Positions 1 through 10,832 of a DNA stretch of 64,000 nucleotides are shown here, in pieces. The translations under genes were made by a program, and so were the position numbers. This DNA is from Primulina eburnea (lineage: Eukaryota; Streptophyta; Magnoliopsida; Lamiales; Gesneriaceae), in contig NW_027331273.1 in NCBI RefSeq assembly GCF_022965805.1, positions 158,079 through 222,078 on the forward strand, in the 5' to 3' direction. Each line of letters opens with the position of its first letter. The first letter of the stretch is position 1. The notes under the pieces were generated by a model. It did not search any database. It saw only the letters and a program-made list of their open reading frames with translations, and had not been told where the DNA came from.

Positions 1-387
1 GTATATATGATCTTAGTTGCTATTGCAATGGATAATTGGATCCATTTCCGTGTTGTTTGTATTTAGATGGATATTGTATTTGAAAACTCTTTGTTTCTTT
101 TGGTTAAGTTTTGTTCATAACAGGGTAGCTGTGTGCAGCAGCTCTTCTCCAAACTAACAAATCGAATCGAATACAACGAGCAAATATCAGACTGTTATTC
201 CGAGGGTTGTATGCCCTGCATATCTTTCTTTTTGCAGTATAATCTTGCTGTTATTTTGTCCCTTATATTAATTTTCAGATTCATGCATTTCCCTTTTCTG
301 TATTTGCTAGTCATTTATCAATTAGGAAACATAGTTGATCATTATCAGGGAGTCTGTATCATGGTTTGTGTGCGTGTTTTTGTGCAG
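1..387 (+). other. Intron sequence of SR45a-like gene with a possible cassette exon
   Basis: This stretch ends in a pyrimidine-rich tract and CAG at 385-387, directly before the first coding exon that can be recognised, so it is read as intron of the gene downstream. Around 122-210 there is a stretch that looks exon-like: it follows a CAG at 121-123, is less T-rich than its surroundings and ends in TTCCGAGG before GTTGTA. Plant SR-protein genes often carry such alternatively included exons, but inclusion here is not shown by the sequence. The RRM-coding exons of the gene must lie before position 1. Confidence 0.4.
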
Positions 388-1129
388 GCTAGAAGGCGGA
401 GAGGTCGGACACCTACGCCTGGAAGATATCTCGGGCCGAGAACTGTTCGTGGTATGTTTGGCTGTTATTTATTATAATATTTTTGTTGGGAGATTTTTGT
501 GGTTGATAATTTTCTTGCATTCAGTTCTTCCTAATCTTGTGTTATGTTATCCAGCACGTCGCCGATCTCCTACCTATTCGAGAAGTGTTTCTCCGTGCTA
601 TTCATCTGAAAGAGAGAGGGGTAGCAGCAGGTCATACTCTCCTTGTTATAATCGTCGACACCGTTACTACAGTCCATCCAATCGACGTAGGTCATATTCT
701 CATCACAGGCGTGGAAGGTCTTATTCCCGATCACGTTCTCCATCCTACAGCAGGTCTCCTGTTAGAAGGCGAGATCATTCCTACTCTCCTACCTATCACA
801 GGTATTATTCACCTGATGAGTGCTACTACCGAAGGCATCGCCGTTCTTCACCGGAGACTCCTGATGTTTACAAATACAGAAAAAGTCGGTTCCGGTCTCG
901 TTCTCGAAGCATTTCACCAGTGCTAAGGAGATATGAAAGAAGTTACTCACGCAGCATCTCGCCCAGGCGCTCGAGGAGAAGTTACTCATGCAGCATATCA
1001 CCCAGGCGCAGTCCGTCTCCGAAGTACTATAGAAGGAGCTACTGTCGAAGTGTTTCCCATGGTGACAGCCGGTCTTCACGAAGACATTCTAGGAGTCCTA
1101 GTGCCGATTCAACCTCTCAATCTGAGTAA
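388..1129 (+). CDS. SR45a: SR45a/transformer-2-like splicing factor, 3' part (RS domain)
   Basis: Two exons are visible, 388-451 and 555-1129, separated by a 103-bp GT-AG intron (split GCA codon); the gene is cut by the window start. The first exon encodes ARRRRGRTPTPGRYLGPRTV, the linker that follows the RRM in plant SR45a and other transformer-2-like proteins. The second exon is a 190-residue arginine/serine-rich domain with many RS, SY and SPRR units, ending in TSQSE and a TAA at 1127. The RS domain normally binds other spliceosome proteins and is phosphorylated in nuclear speckles; the missing RRM binds pre-mRNA. The reading frame stays open across the intron, but the intron is not coding because the splice sites restore the family sequence. 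AATAAA-type signals occur near 1357 and 1384. The alternative, a generic SR protein, is less likely given the TPTPGRYLG motif. Confidence 0.85.
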
Positions 1130-1420
1130 AGTTTGTCATTTCTAGTCTTTCGATTTCATCGTGTCATGGCATCTGTTAAGATGTTGCTCTGCAATTCATA
1201 GGTATGCTTTGAGCTTTCGTTTAGGATGAGCTTGTGACTCGTGAAATACTGTCTAAGCTACAAAGATTTGTTGCGTCAGGTTTCCCTAGTTTAAGTTTGT
1301 TGTGCCCTGCGTTCCTATGTTATGCCAGGTCTTGTGTGATTTATACTTCTCACGTGTAATAAATACATAATGCGTGGATATGAATAAATACATAAGGCGT
1401 GGACCTTTTCATATTTCATG

Positions 1421-1543
1421 TTTGACATTCAACCAAAAAATTTCTATAAATTAAATCCAATCGACAAGAAATATATATCTTTCATCCTTCGTGTTTGCCA
1501 TTCCACCAAAAAATTTCTATAAATTAAATCCAGTCGACAAGAA
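1421..1543. repeat. Direct duplication (~50 bp, two copies) downstream of the SR gene
   Basis: Two near-identical copies, about 1421-1470 and 1493-1543, share the core TTTCTATAAATTAAATCCA and GTCGACAAGAA or a one-base variant. A smaller direct repeat built on AATAAATACATAA.GCGTGG precedes them at about 1358-1402. They lie in or just after the 3' UTR and look like local tandem duplication. Confidence 0.75.
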
Positions 1544-1626
1544 CATGTATATTGTTGATATCTGTAGGTGTCTCAGAATTGTTGGTATCAACTCATTCCA
1601 TCAGACTCATGCTATGTACATACTTG

Positions 1627-2036
1627 GTGAGCGTTAATTCGGGTTTTTCAGTTTTTACGGTGAGCATTAATTCGGGTTATTATCCTTTAACTCGATTGAC
1701 TCGGTTAAACTAAATTAATAGATGAATTAATTTGAAATTTTGGTTTCTGTCAATTTGAAAATCCATTAAAAATATCGATTAAATCATTTCAATTTTTTAT
1801 TTTTAAAAACAGATAATCGATTTTAAAAAAAAAAAGAAATTTTTTTACAAGCCAAAATAATATTCAAATTATATATTTTTGTTGCAGGCCGAACTCTTGT
1901 TTTTTTTTTTTTTTTTTAAAAAAATGTTTGGTTCATTGGGTTTTCACAAATTCGGTATGGGTTTCGATTCTAAAAAAAAAAATATTGGTTCGATTCGGTT
2001 TTAGGAAATCCCCGACTAATCGAATGCTCCATCCCT
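1627..2036. mobile_element. Degenerate hAT-type MITE remnant
   Basis: The left end reads GGTGAGCGTTAATTCGGG and the right end, read on the other strand, TAGGGATGGAGCATTCG, which resemble the TAGGGGTGAGCATTCGG termini of many small plant hAT elements. The interior is AT-rich with repeated TCGGTT and TCGATT words and homopolymer runs and has no coding capacity. The left end is itself duplicated (1627 and 1660). I could not find a convincing 8-bp target duplication, so the call rests on the termini only. Confidence 0.45.
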
Positions 2037-2184
2037 ACAAACATAGGAATATAAAAAAAAAATACACACGACCTCATACATGCGTAAGCATGTGTAAATG
2101 AATAGTTTACAAGAAGAGAGTTTACACTAATTTAGGCTACAGCTATTATTACCAGTTCCAGGCCAGCAGTGTTCTTGAGCATTA
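2037..2184. other. Short intergenic / 3' UTR segment
   Basis: AT-rich sequence between the MITE-like remnant and the stop codon of the minus-strand thioesterase gene. It probably contains that gene's 3' UTR. Nothing else is recognisable. Confidence 0.4.
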
Positions 2185-3877
2185 TTAGATTTTGCTTGCA
2201 GGTTTCCTATACAAAGAATGCCGGCCTTCAGCCACAACCTCCCCTGTTAATTTGTTCCGTATCACAACACTTGTCCCATAATAACTGCCTCGATTACCTA
2301 AAAACCTCGCCACAATGTCCAATTCATCCTGTAGATCAGTCATGGATAGAAATAGTAACATGAGCTTTGTTGTCATTTATTTATTCAAACGAAAACCACT
2401 GGGAAGTGGACTTGAGATAGAACTCAACTGAATATACAAAACAGAAGAGCAAAAGAGAGTTATCGAACATGATCTTCACAGCTCACAATTGACACACAGG
2501 TGGCTGATCCTAGATTGTTTCTTTTTACATGTTCAAAGTTGAAAATGGAAGACATATATTTACGGTCAAAAGTATTTGAAGGAAGGGATATCAAATGTGA
2601 AATAATGAGCTTTGTTGACAACTGATTTGCAGTTCACATGCATCCTAACTCCAAGAAAACAAAAATACACGTTACTTCAAAATTCCAATCTACCCACTTA
2701 TAAATCACTTAAATGGACATAACAAAGTCTTGTCTTTTCCTTAATAAAGAACGGGGAAACAAAGTTAAGAAACGTGGCAAAACCAGTAACAAATAGATAA
2801 CAATCTGACTGCAAAGGGGTAGAGTTCCCACACTTAGGTTTTGTTATATACAAAAATTGAATTGCGTAAAAATCGTGAAGTTAAAAAATGAACAATCTGT
2901 GTGCCGGTATAAATCAGCAGCAAAGCAAGCCATTGGTTTTATACCAGGTAAATTAAGACCTTAAGGCTCGAAAAAAATAAAGGGCAGGATGAAATTATGT
3001 TTTGTGAATATATAACATGTAAGAGTTTATACATAAAGAAAAAAGAATGAGGCAAGTGCAACAGAACTAGCATATCTGCTTGTGGCTGAACAAACAAATA
3101 TAAATGATTATTGCACAATATTTCAGATGGGATTCAAAACTCCTCTTTCGACATACGATTCACACCTTTAAGGTGTTCCAACCAATCCACACACTCCACA
3201 AAAAGGTAGCTCCATAGTTGGCATCTCCACACCTTAATAAGTAAAATTCCAGGAAAACAGTCGAGGATCTCTTGGCCTAGTGGTATGTGCAATCTAGAGT
3301 CATAATCCCTCATTGAGAAAGCAAATCCAACATTAAGATTTAATCTATGTCCACAACGAACATGCATAACAAAAACAGCAATATTTATTAATAATCTGAA
3401 AAGCAGAAGATTGGAACAAGAGCGCTTACATGGACCTTAGCAGGGGAGAGATAAGAGATGGACATGTCCACCGATACATCCATGGCCAGACCCTCCCGAT
3501 GAATAGCCGCAGCCCCGATTTCATCTACTAAAGCTGATATAGCACCCACAGCCAAGTTCCCATTTTCATCCTGCACAAGAATAAAAACCTTGATCCCACA
3601 TACTATGTGTCATTACTTTAGCTAACAATAGAAAATAAACCAATAACAAGTCCGATTCTCTGAAGCTCAACCACCAATTTTTACATACAGTGAGGCGAGG
3701 GGGGACTTGGAAAGAACAAGAGAAGGAATCGTGTTGGAGAGAGTGGAATTTGACGCCTCTAAGGATGAAATACTCGAAGAAGCTCGATTCGTGGTGGGGC
3801 CGGTGAGGAGGAAAGGTGAGATCGGCTCCTTCGCCATCTGCCTTTCTCCTCAGAAATTCTTCCACCTTCTCCTCCAT
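2185..3877 (-). CDS. ACOT13-like acyl-CoA thioesterase (hotdog fold)
   Basis: Three exons on the minus strand join in phase 0: 3877-3689, 3570-3430 and 2328-2185, giving 157 residues, the usual size of this family. Introns are GT-AG. The first ATG in a purine-rich context (MEEKVEEFLRR) is taken as start. Exon 1 gives the first beta strand region with CSFQVPPRLT. Exon 2 carries the hotdog core, DENGNLAVGAISALVDEIG, with the family Asp in LVDE (about residue 79) and the VDMSISYLSPA strand. Exon 3 gives VARFLGNRGSYYGTSVVIRN and the closing GEVVAEGRHSLYRK. The family hydrolyses medium- and long-chain acyl-CoAs as a tetramer, in animals partly at mitochondria; the plant role is poorly known. The C-terminus ends SKI, close to but not a clear SKL-type peroxisome signal. 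The position that is His in human ACOT13 appears to be Ala or Val here. Confidence 0.85.
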
Positions 3878-3943
3878 TTTTAGTCAACACCAACCAATGC
3901 CATTCTCCCTGAGTGGTCATAAATTTTATTCACTCTTTTGACC

Positions 3944-4062
<119 letters not shown>

Positions 4063-4237
4063 GTACACTCTATAAAAGCACGTGTGGAGTAAATAAGAAT
4101 GATATTTTTTAAGTAAAATTCATAAAATACAATAACATACCAGATCAATTATAATTATAATAAAAAAAAATTTAAACCAATTATCCAAGACAAATGTAAT
4201 TGTTTGAATGAGCAATTCGTCACAAATAAGAAATTTA

Positions 4238-4418
4238 GAGCAGGTATTTTGTGAGACGGTCTTACGAATATTTATTTGTGAGACGGGTCAATCCTACCGA
4301 TATTCACAATAAAAAGTAATACTTATAGCATAAAAAGTAATACTTTTTCATGGATTACCCAAATAAGAGATCCGTCTCACATAATACGACCCGTGAGACC
4401 ATCTCACGCAAATTTTTG
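4238..4418 (-). mobile_element. Fold-back MITE-like element, copy 1
   Basis: About 180 bp bounded by inverted GAGACGGTCT / AGACCATCTC words, with a second inner pair (GAGACGGGTCAA and GATCCGTCTC). The interior has the family words CCGATATTCACAATAAAAAG and AAGTAATACTTTTTCATGGA. It is the reverse complement of the copies at 8462 and 15356. It has no reading frame and no clear target duplication, so it may be a MITE or another short non-coding repeat. Confidence 0.75.
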
Positions 4419-4724
4419 CCAAAAAATTAATGTAGTGTTTTGTTTAAACATAATAAATTTTGAGAAGTTATAACTAAATAATGCATCTTCATATATAATT
4501 TAATTGTGTTAATGATTTCATAATCATCAATATTGATTAGTTTTAGTAGCTTAATATTGTATATAAATAACAAGAAAATTAGCAATAGTAATATTTTTTT
4601 TTTTACGTGAGGACGTTCAAATATATACGTTGTTGAAGATAAATTTGTTGTCTATATGTTTTTCCACTTAAATTTTGTGCTCCTTAAATATTTTTAAAAA
4701 AGTATTGCCTGGAACTTTAGAAAT
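4419..4724. other. AT-rich intergenic sequence
   Basis: Strongly AT-rich sequence without recognisable genes between the fold-back element and the gag relic. I see nothing specific in it. Confidence 0.5.
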
Positions 4725-5462
4725 AACCTGTCCTTGGGGTTTCTGCTGCCCCTGCTGCCTCGGTGGCCCTGTAAAATGTCTTTTCTGCAGCTGGGAGCTG
4801 GACAGGGCCTGATGCCGCTTCCGATGCATCTCAAAATCAATGTCCCTCAAGGCCTGTCCAGCCTGAAAAGCGCAGCCATTCGCCTAATCATAACTAGCCG
4901 GCCTCATCAGCATCACGTCTCGGGGCAGAGTCGGCCTCAACCCATCCATCAAATGCCTCAGCTTCTAGGCGACATCTCTAGCGATGAGGGACACAAAATG
5001 CCAGCCCCTGTCAAACTTGCGGATGAACTCCACCACAGTCGAGTCCCTCTATCGGAGACTCATGAACTCCCTCGTCAGGTGGCCCCTGACATCAGTTGGG
5101 AATTACTTACCATAGAACGCCTCCTTGCACTGATCCCATGTCTCTCAACATATATATGGTGCACCTGACTCAGTCGCCATCCCTCATATCTAGGTACTGA
5201 AAGTGTAGCTCCAGGGATCGAATCCAACCCTCTGCCAGGAATGGATCAATGGTGCCCCCGAACTCCTTCGAGTTGAGCCGCATAAACTGCTCATATATAT
5301 CAGTCTGAGGTCGGGGAGCCTGCTGCATCTGCTCCAAAAGCCTAGCCATACCATCCAGTACACGGGTAGTTGCATCCGTCGGCGGCGATGGCGGTGGAGG
5401 GCCTCTGCCGCCTCCAGGAACATCATCCCGACGATCTGCACTTTTGGTGCGTCTGGGAGGAG
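4725..5462 (-). pseudogene. Ty3/gypsy gag relic (N-terminal part)
   Basis: Read on the minus strand, the sequence encodes a proline-rich start (PPPPSPPTDATTRVLDGMAR), then LLEQMQQAPRPQTDIYEQFM, LNSKEFGGTIDPFLAEGWIR and a LELHFQYLDMRDGD block. These are typical of gag from plant chromodomain-type (Del/Tekay) gypsy elements. After that the frame is broken by several stops (TGA near 5168, others near 5105 and 4900) and by shifts, so it is not functional. The leftmost part retains the QALSSSQLQKRHF stretch that precedes the zinc knuckle. No protease or RT follows; the element is cut near 4.7 kb. It lies directly downstream of a primer binding site and long LTR. Confidence 0.8.
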
Positions 5463-5674
5463 TAATATTTGAATAAATTCAATCTATTTTCTAAAACAAT
5501 AAATCCTTAAATCGTGAAAGCATTTGAACATGTAGTGAGAATCATAAATCACGTAATCATGGAGGTGATGGTACTAAATAATTTAAAACATTTAAAACAT
5601 AAAAGCTTACAGACTTGAGGCGTGAAGACTGAGCTGCAGAAGCTAGCAGTGGCACAAGCCTATCCAAGAACCTT

Positions 5675-5686
5675 GCTCTGATACCA
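5675..5686 (-). other. Primer binding site, initiator tRNA-Met type
   Basis: Minus-strand TGGTATCAGAGC, complementary to the 3' end of plant initiator tRNA-Met, lies two bases inside the LTR end (CA at 5690-5689). It fixes the orientation of the truncated gypsy element. Confidence 0.85.
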
Positions 5687-5688
5687 AC

Positions 5689-8291
5689 TGAAACATCTAC
5701 TACTTAAATATACTGTCAATTTTTTTTAAATTTTTTGTAACTTAAATTTCGAAATTTCAAATCTTGCATACATGCAACACTGATGAGAAATACACATTTT
5801 TTTAAAATAACCGCGATCAAATAACAGATAAAATGTTGCAGTTTAAAAATTTCCAACTCGCCACTCAATCATGTATTAATAAAATAAAACTAGTAAAACC
5901 ATGTAATTCAACAACATATCATAAAAACGTATAAAACTGATCGTGTCTACTAAAAACTCATAAAATCGTAATGTGCGAAAAAGTGTTGTCCTCTGGTCGT
6001 GTGCGCACATCCAGCACTGGCTACTCAGAGTTCGTCACCTCCAGTCTCCTCCTCAAAATGCTCACCTGCATCACACACGCCTAGTGATCCTAAAGACTCA
6101 ACACACCTGTACCGATAATAATAAAAACATATACCCAACATGCAACAGTGAAATATACGGATATCAACATACATTTCATGAACTCAAAAGCATAAACGTA
6201 AACATGTCATGAGTAATCATATCGAGTCAAAACAGCTCATCGTAACATCATATACATAAGCATTTACTTTAATTGAATTCAATTTTTTAGTTGTGACTTT
6301 CGTATCAGCTCTAATCGTATCAGTTCTACTCGATGGATCCATCTACATATAATTGTGGTATCCGGTGGCTGTAAGACCTCAGCGACAGTATTACCCATCC
6401 ACTGGGCCTAGGCTTCATCATCATTGTTTACATATATCGTCAGTCACAACCAAATCCCATCCTTCAAAAACATCATCGTTTTCATCACTTAACAAAAATC
6501 ACGCATATAAGCAATTTTCCTAAAAACCAAGCATGCAACGTATTTTCATAATTTCATAAAAATCATAAAATCAGACACGTGATACATGAAATTTAAAAAC
6601 ATGATAAATTTGTACTCAGGGCGCTGCCAGGACTAAAATCTCGACTCGGTTGTAAAATGACAATTTTGCCTCTCGAAATCCAAAATGATCATTTTACCCA
6701 TGGACCTCTATATTTCGACCCGAAGCTTACCAAACTCCTTAAAACATCCCAAAACATATTAAAAGTATTTATTAGACGTAAACTCGAGCTCGTTTCAAAA
6801 CTTAAACGATTTATTGTAAAACTTGGACAGCAGTCCCGGTTTTAACCCGAATCCCAAACTTTTCCCAACTCGAAATACAACTTAAACCAACATCACCAGC
6901 CTAAAAACCAATTATTCCAGCCTACATATGACTCACGAACAAGCTTGAAAGTTGCAGGAATTTTCCAGGGTCACTCGAACTTCAATCCTAGTCCACCGAA
7001 CGTGCAACCCTTTGACTCTATGCCCTACCGGCTTGGACTAGCCTTGGGCCAGCACTTCCTAGCCCACCTTAAGATTCTCCTAGACCGACCTAAGCACAGC
7101 CATCAGCCCCATGAACGCGCACCACCCGAACACCAAAAATGCACTCCCGAGCTACCTACGCACCACAACCGGCTCCTAGCATAGGGACCTCTCTTCCATT
7201 CGAGACCAGCTGGGTATGGACCTCCCCTAGACCTCGGTTGGATCCTCCTAGACAACACATTGGCCTGGTTCAGCCCCCCCCCCTCAGCCGAGCCTACCCT
7301 AACCCTTCACCAAGGCAACCCAAAACCCTAGCCGCATAAAAGCAACCTTCGGCCTTCACCTAAAACCGTACACACCCTAGGCTCCAGCATCGTGTCACCT
7401 AAAACCACAACATACATGCCCCTTAGCAACAAAATAATCGGCAGCCCCTTGCAATCATACATGAAAACTTGAGCAAGTCAAGAAAAGTATGCAAGATTCA
7501 TGTCAATCTTGTATAAAACGGAACCACAAGGTACATCATACAATTTTTTGTACAAACACAAAAATTTCTGCATATTATTGGCGTGAATGAATAGAAACGA
7601 AGATACATGCGTGCCTTGATGATTTTATGATAGAAAACTTGAAAAAAAACGCGTCGGGGAAGCACCGGAGGAGCGGGGAGGAACTTTCTTGAGGAAAAAA
7701 ATGAAGGAGCCGTATCTTGCTGCTGAAAATTCACGTGGAGAGGTTGCTGATAGGTGGAGTGGGCGACTGTTAAGTATGGAGTAGGTTTAGGGTTGCATAA
7801 TGGGGTTTTTTAAAATAGTTAATTAAGCACTAATGAGCCCTAACATGAAAATTAAGTGCTAACAAGGGTTTTGAGCCCATTAAGCTTAAAAATAAACTCA
7901 TCGAGCCCAAAAACACTCTCGAAAAATATTTCGTTTTGATATGTTTTTGAAAATATTACCCGAGCCCTCAAAAAGTCATTCAAATCGTTAAAATTTGCGT
8001 AACAGTTAAAAATATAATCCGACGGGTAAAAATACCCAACCAATATTCATTTTCAAAAAAAATCAGATTTAAGCACCTCATATTAATAATTAAAAATAAT
8101 AATTCAATAAAAATATTTTTCATGAATATTCCCGGTCTTCGTTCCTCGATCGAGCGTGAAAAGCAACTTAAATCCTAATGCAAGCAATAATTATGCATTA
8201 AATGCATAAAATCATTAAACACACAATTTAAATAAAAACCTTAAATTGCATGCATTCAGGTTATATAAATCTAAATTTCTTAGACCTTACA
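5689..8291 (-). mobile_element. 5' LTR of truncated Ty3/gypsy element (2.6 kb)
   Basis: On the minus strand the segment begins TGTAAGGTC at 8291 and ends TTTCA at 5689, immediately before the primer binding site. Its length, the GC-rich central stretch (about 6950-7340) and the linked gag fit long LTRs of plant chromodomain gypsy elements. All open frames inside it (for example at 6945-7339 and 7498-7734) are judged spurious. No second LTR is present in the window, so the element has lost its 3' part. A related but diverged LTR stretch appears at 53.6-54.5 kb, sharing the words AAAATGAC..TTTTGCCTCT. Confidence 0.7.
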
Positions 8292-8461
8292 ATAGATATG
8301 TGAGAGAATAAAATGTAAAATATATTTTTCCTGTAAAGTTTGGATTAAGTTGATTACAAAACTATATATAGCAGTTCACTTCGACAATACTTTTTGTTGA
8401 ATCTTTAGGCTATTTATTAATTATCGATTATCCACGAAAAATAATGAGAATAAGAGAATGC

Positions 8462-8643
8462 AAAAACTTGTGTGAGACGGTTTCACGGGTCGTATTTTGT
8501 GAGACGGATCTTTTATTTGGTTCTTTCATAAAAAAATATTACTTTTTATGCTAAGAGTATTATTTTTAATTGTGAATATCGGTAGGATTGACCCGTCTCA
8601 CAGATAAAAATTCGTGAGACCGTCTCACAAGAGACCTGCTCTA
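8462..8643 (+). mobile_element. Fold-back MITE-like element, copy 2
   Basis: It starts AAAACTTGTGTGAGACGGTT and ends GTGAGACCGTCTCACAAGAG; the outer GAGACGGT / ACCGTCTC arms are inverted and an inner CGGATC / GACCCGTCTC pair follows. The centre holds TTACTTTTTATGCTAAGAGT. This is the best preserved copy and opposite in orientation to the one at 4238. Confidence 0.78.
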
Positions 8644-9182
8644 AATAGAATGGTGCGTAAGTGGTATAGTTTACACATGTTAGTGATATTAAATCTTATT
8701 TTTTTAGCATCAACGTTAATGGGAAAAAAAAATGTAATTTTTAGGGGAGAAAAAGGATAATTTTGGATGTAAAATAAAATTGTCTTTGGAAATTTTATTA
8801 TTTTAACCTTTTAATTTTAATTTTGTTATGCAAATGAAATGATATCTTAAGTAAAATATTATAACACCAACTAAAATGTCTCTTTCATTTAGAAAGTAAT
8901 CTTATTTCATTTAATAAAAACTCATAAAAAAATATTTTAGTAAATTTATAATTTATTCATAAGTATCATTATATAAGCCACTTTTAAATACCCAAATATT
9001 GAATAATCACATATAAAAAAAATTAAATGTATAAACTTCTTACTTATACACAAACGCTCATAAATATATATAATAAATTGAATAAAAAGTATTATATAGA
9101 TTTATAATAGTGAGTTTTCAAGGTATTCTTTTGATTCTCTTGTTGTCTCACTGAGCTCCCCCACGGGCACGGGAAGTATCCA
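8644..9182. promoter_or_regulatory. AT-rich upstream region of OCTOPUS-like gene
   Basis: This 540-bp interval is very AT-rich and holds no gene. A TATA-like word (AAATATATATAATAAA) lies near 9062-9077, about 105 bp before the start codon, and is the most plausible core promoter element for the gene that follows. The assignment is by position only. Confidence 0.35.
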
Positions 9183-10832
9183 ATGACTCTCCGACCCGTT
9201 TCCCAAGCTCGAGCTCCTAACCGATTTTCCCCATGTTGCCGCCACCCGGACGAAACCCTACCCGGGATCTGCGCTTCCTGCATCCGCGAACGCCTCTCCA
9301 GTCTCAATGCCCCAGGCTCACCTGACTTCAGGCGTTGCCGCTCGGTTTCCATTTCGCACGCTGAAGATTCCGTCGCTAGGTGCGGTGAGCCGCATCGCAG
9401 GTCGTGCGATGTAGTCTCGGGTCGGGGATCGCTTTCTCGGCTCTTCATTGCCGATGATGTGAAAAGCAGTGGATCTAGGTGTGAGGCTAGAGTCGAATCA
9501 AGTAATTTAGGGCTTTCTTCGAGTGTCACTTACACTGTGATAGGGAACAGAAATGAGGATGAGATTAGGGTTTCTGGTGACGCATTGGTCAAACAAAATG
9601 TTCACGTGGATGGAGAATTTGATGAAGGAGAATTCAAGACTATGAAGGAATACATAGATCTCGAATTTGGAAACAAGAGTAAAAAATCTAAAGATTTTAG
9701 AGAGATTTCTGGGAATCTTTGGGGGGCAGCTTCTGTTTTTCGTAAGAAACTACGAAACTGGAGGCAAAATAATAAGATGAAGAAGCTCAAAAGTATAATC
9801 AACGAAAATGGTAATGGCAAGATGATTGTCGGTGAGGGTGATTCTAATTTGTGTGATGACAGGCGAAAATCTGTAGATCATCATTTGGATCTTCTGGGCA
9901 GAAAATCTTGTGATACAGAGCCAAGATTTTCCATGGATGCCGGTCAGATTCCTTTGTACGAGACAAGGGCTTCATGGGATGGCTACATGATCGCGAGGAG
10001 CATCCCAGGACTTGCTCCAATGTTTTCTGTTGTCGAGAATGGTATTTTGGGTAATATGAATAATAGGTTTGAGAATCATAGGTTGTCTGTTGATGGGCCA
10101 ATGCATTCTATCATTAAAGATGAGAGTAGCTCCGGGGTTTCGGGCTTGGGTTCAGGACATTCTAATTCGGATTCTTCTTCTTCTATGAGGCGAAGTAGCT
10201 TTGATCGGTCTAGTTCAGTGAGGAGTGTTGGAAAGAAATTTGTCAATGCAGACAATCAAGGACCTGCAAATGTTGAGTTGGTGATTACAGCGAGGGAATT
10301 GAATGATTGTCATTTAGATTCTAGTAGAGATGATGGCTTGGAGAAATTTGGTTCACTTTCAAGAAACGGGAAGCCCAAGATGTCTGCTGGATGGCACAAA
10401 GTCTGCAACGTGCTCGGTTTCAAGCACAGCAGTAGTCAGGATAAGCTCGAAACCTTTGCTCAAAATTGTACTAACTCACCAACTGTTGACACCCTGGACA
10501 AGCAAGGGAAGGAGGCTGGCCGAGATCTTGGCAAAGTAGTAGATTGGAACCTACCCCGTAGTCGAAGTGTTGTTGGTTCAAGAAATTCATGTGCGGTCAT
10601 AGGATCAAATTATGGCAGGAGAAGTGTTGATAGTGCAGATAAATGTGGCTTAAGCGGAAGGGAAAAGTATATGCTGGAGGGAAATATCAGTCCTAAGAAC
10701 ACCTTGAATGATCTTGACAGTGGGATTGTCCCATTCTACATGGCACCATTGAAGAGCGTGAGAAGTAATAAGCTTGGGAAATTGAAACTGCAGAACTCTT
10801 GGGAAATTCAAACTGCAGAACTCCCATTATGA
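9183..10832 (+). CDS. OCTOPUS-like protein (DUF740)
   Basis: A single exon encodes 549 residues, in the range of plant OCTOPUS (OPS) and OPS-like proteins. The N-terminus holds the conserved CCRHPDETLPGICASCIRER motif (about residues 18-37), then SRLFIADDVKS. Further on are a KTMKEYIDLEFGNKSKKSKD block, a basic FRKKLRNWRQNNKMKK helix, SLGRKSCDTEPRFSMDAGQ-like and YETRASWDGYMIAR segments, Ser-rich linkers (SSSSMRRSSFDRSSSVRS) and GWHKVCNVLGFK. The end FYMAPLKSVRSNK corresponds to the family's FYLTPLR-type motif. OPS proteins are polar plasma-membrane-associated proteins of provascular cells that promote phloem entry and antagonise BIN2. The last residues are altered by a 25-bp tandem duplication (10776-10825). 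Which OPS paralogue this is cannot be told. Confidence 0.85.
   Translation: MTLRPVSQARAPNRFSPCCRHPDETLPGICASCIRERLSSLNAPGSPDFRRCRSVSISHAEDSVARCGEPHRRSCDVVSGRGSLSRLFIADDVKSSGSRCEARVESSNLGLSSSVTYTVIGNRNEDEIRVSGDALVKQNVHVDGEFDEGEFKTMKEYIDLEFGNKSKKSKDFREISGNLWGAASVFRKKLRNWRQNNKMKKLKSIINENGNGKMIVGEGDSNLCDDRRKSVDHHLDLLGRKSCDTEPRFSMDAGQIPLYETRASWDGYMIARSIPGLAPMFSVVENGILGNMNNRFENHRLSVDGPMHSIIKDESSSGVSGLGSGHSNSDSSSSMRRSSFDRSSSVRSVGKKFVNADNQGPANVELVITARELNDCHLDSSRDDGLEKFGSLSRNGKPKMSAGWHKVCNVLGFKHSSSQDKLETFAQNCTNSPTVDTLDKQGKEAGRDLGKVVDWNLPRSRSVVGSRNSCAVIGSNYGRRSVDSADKCGLSGREKYMLEGNISPKNTLNDLDSGIVPFYMAPLKSVRSNKLGKLKLQNSWEIQTAELPL
10776..10825 (+). repeat. 25-bp tandem duplication in the OPS-like C-terminus
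   Basis: Two adjacent copies of GGGAAATT.AAACTGCAGAAC plus five bases differ at one position or so. Because 25 is not a multiple of three, the second copy is read in a different frame and yields EIQTAELPL before the stop. Confidence 0.85.

Noticed and set aside
335..554. N-terminal extension of the SR protein frame through the intron
   Set aside because: The splice sites at 451/452 and 554/555 restore the family sequence; the intervening residues are hydrophobic and unlike SR proteins.
5675..5686. tRNA gene fragment matching initiator tRNA
   Set aside because: Only a 12-base match next to an LTR end; it is a primer binding site, as is the one at 57399.
6945..7339. Proline-rich frames in the long LTR
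   Set aside because: They lie in the GC-rich part of an LTR, overlap each other in different frames and match no known protein pattern.
9092..9529. 145-residue minus-strand frame over the start of the OPS-like gene
   Set aside because: It is the antisense shadow of a well-supported gene and has no family features.
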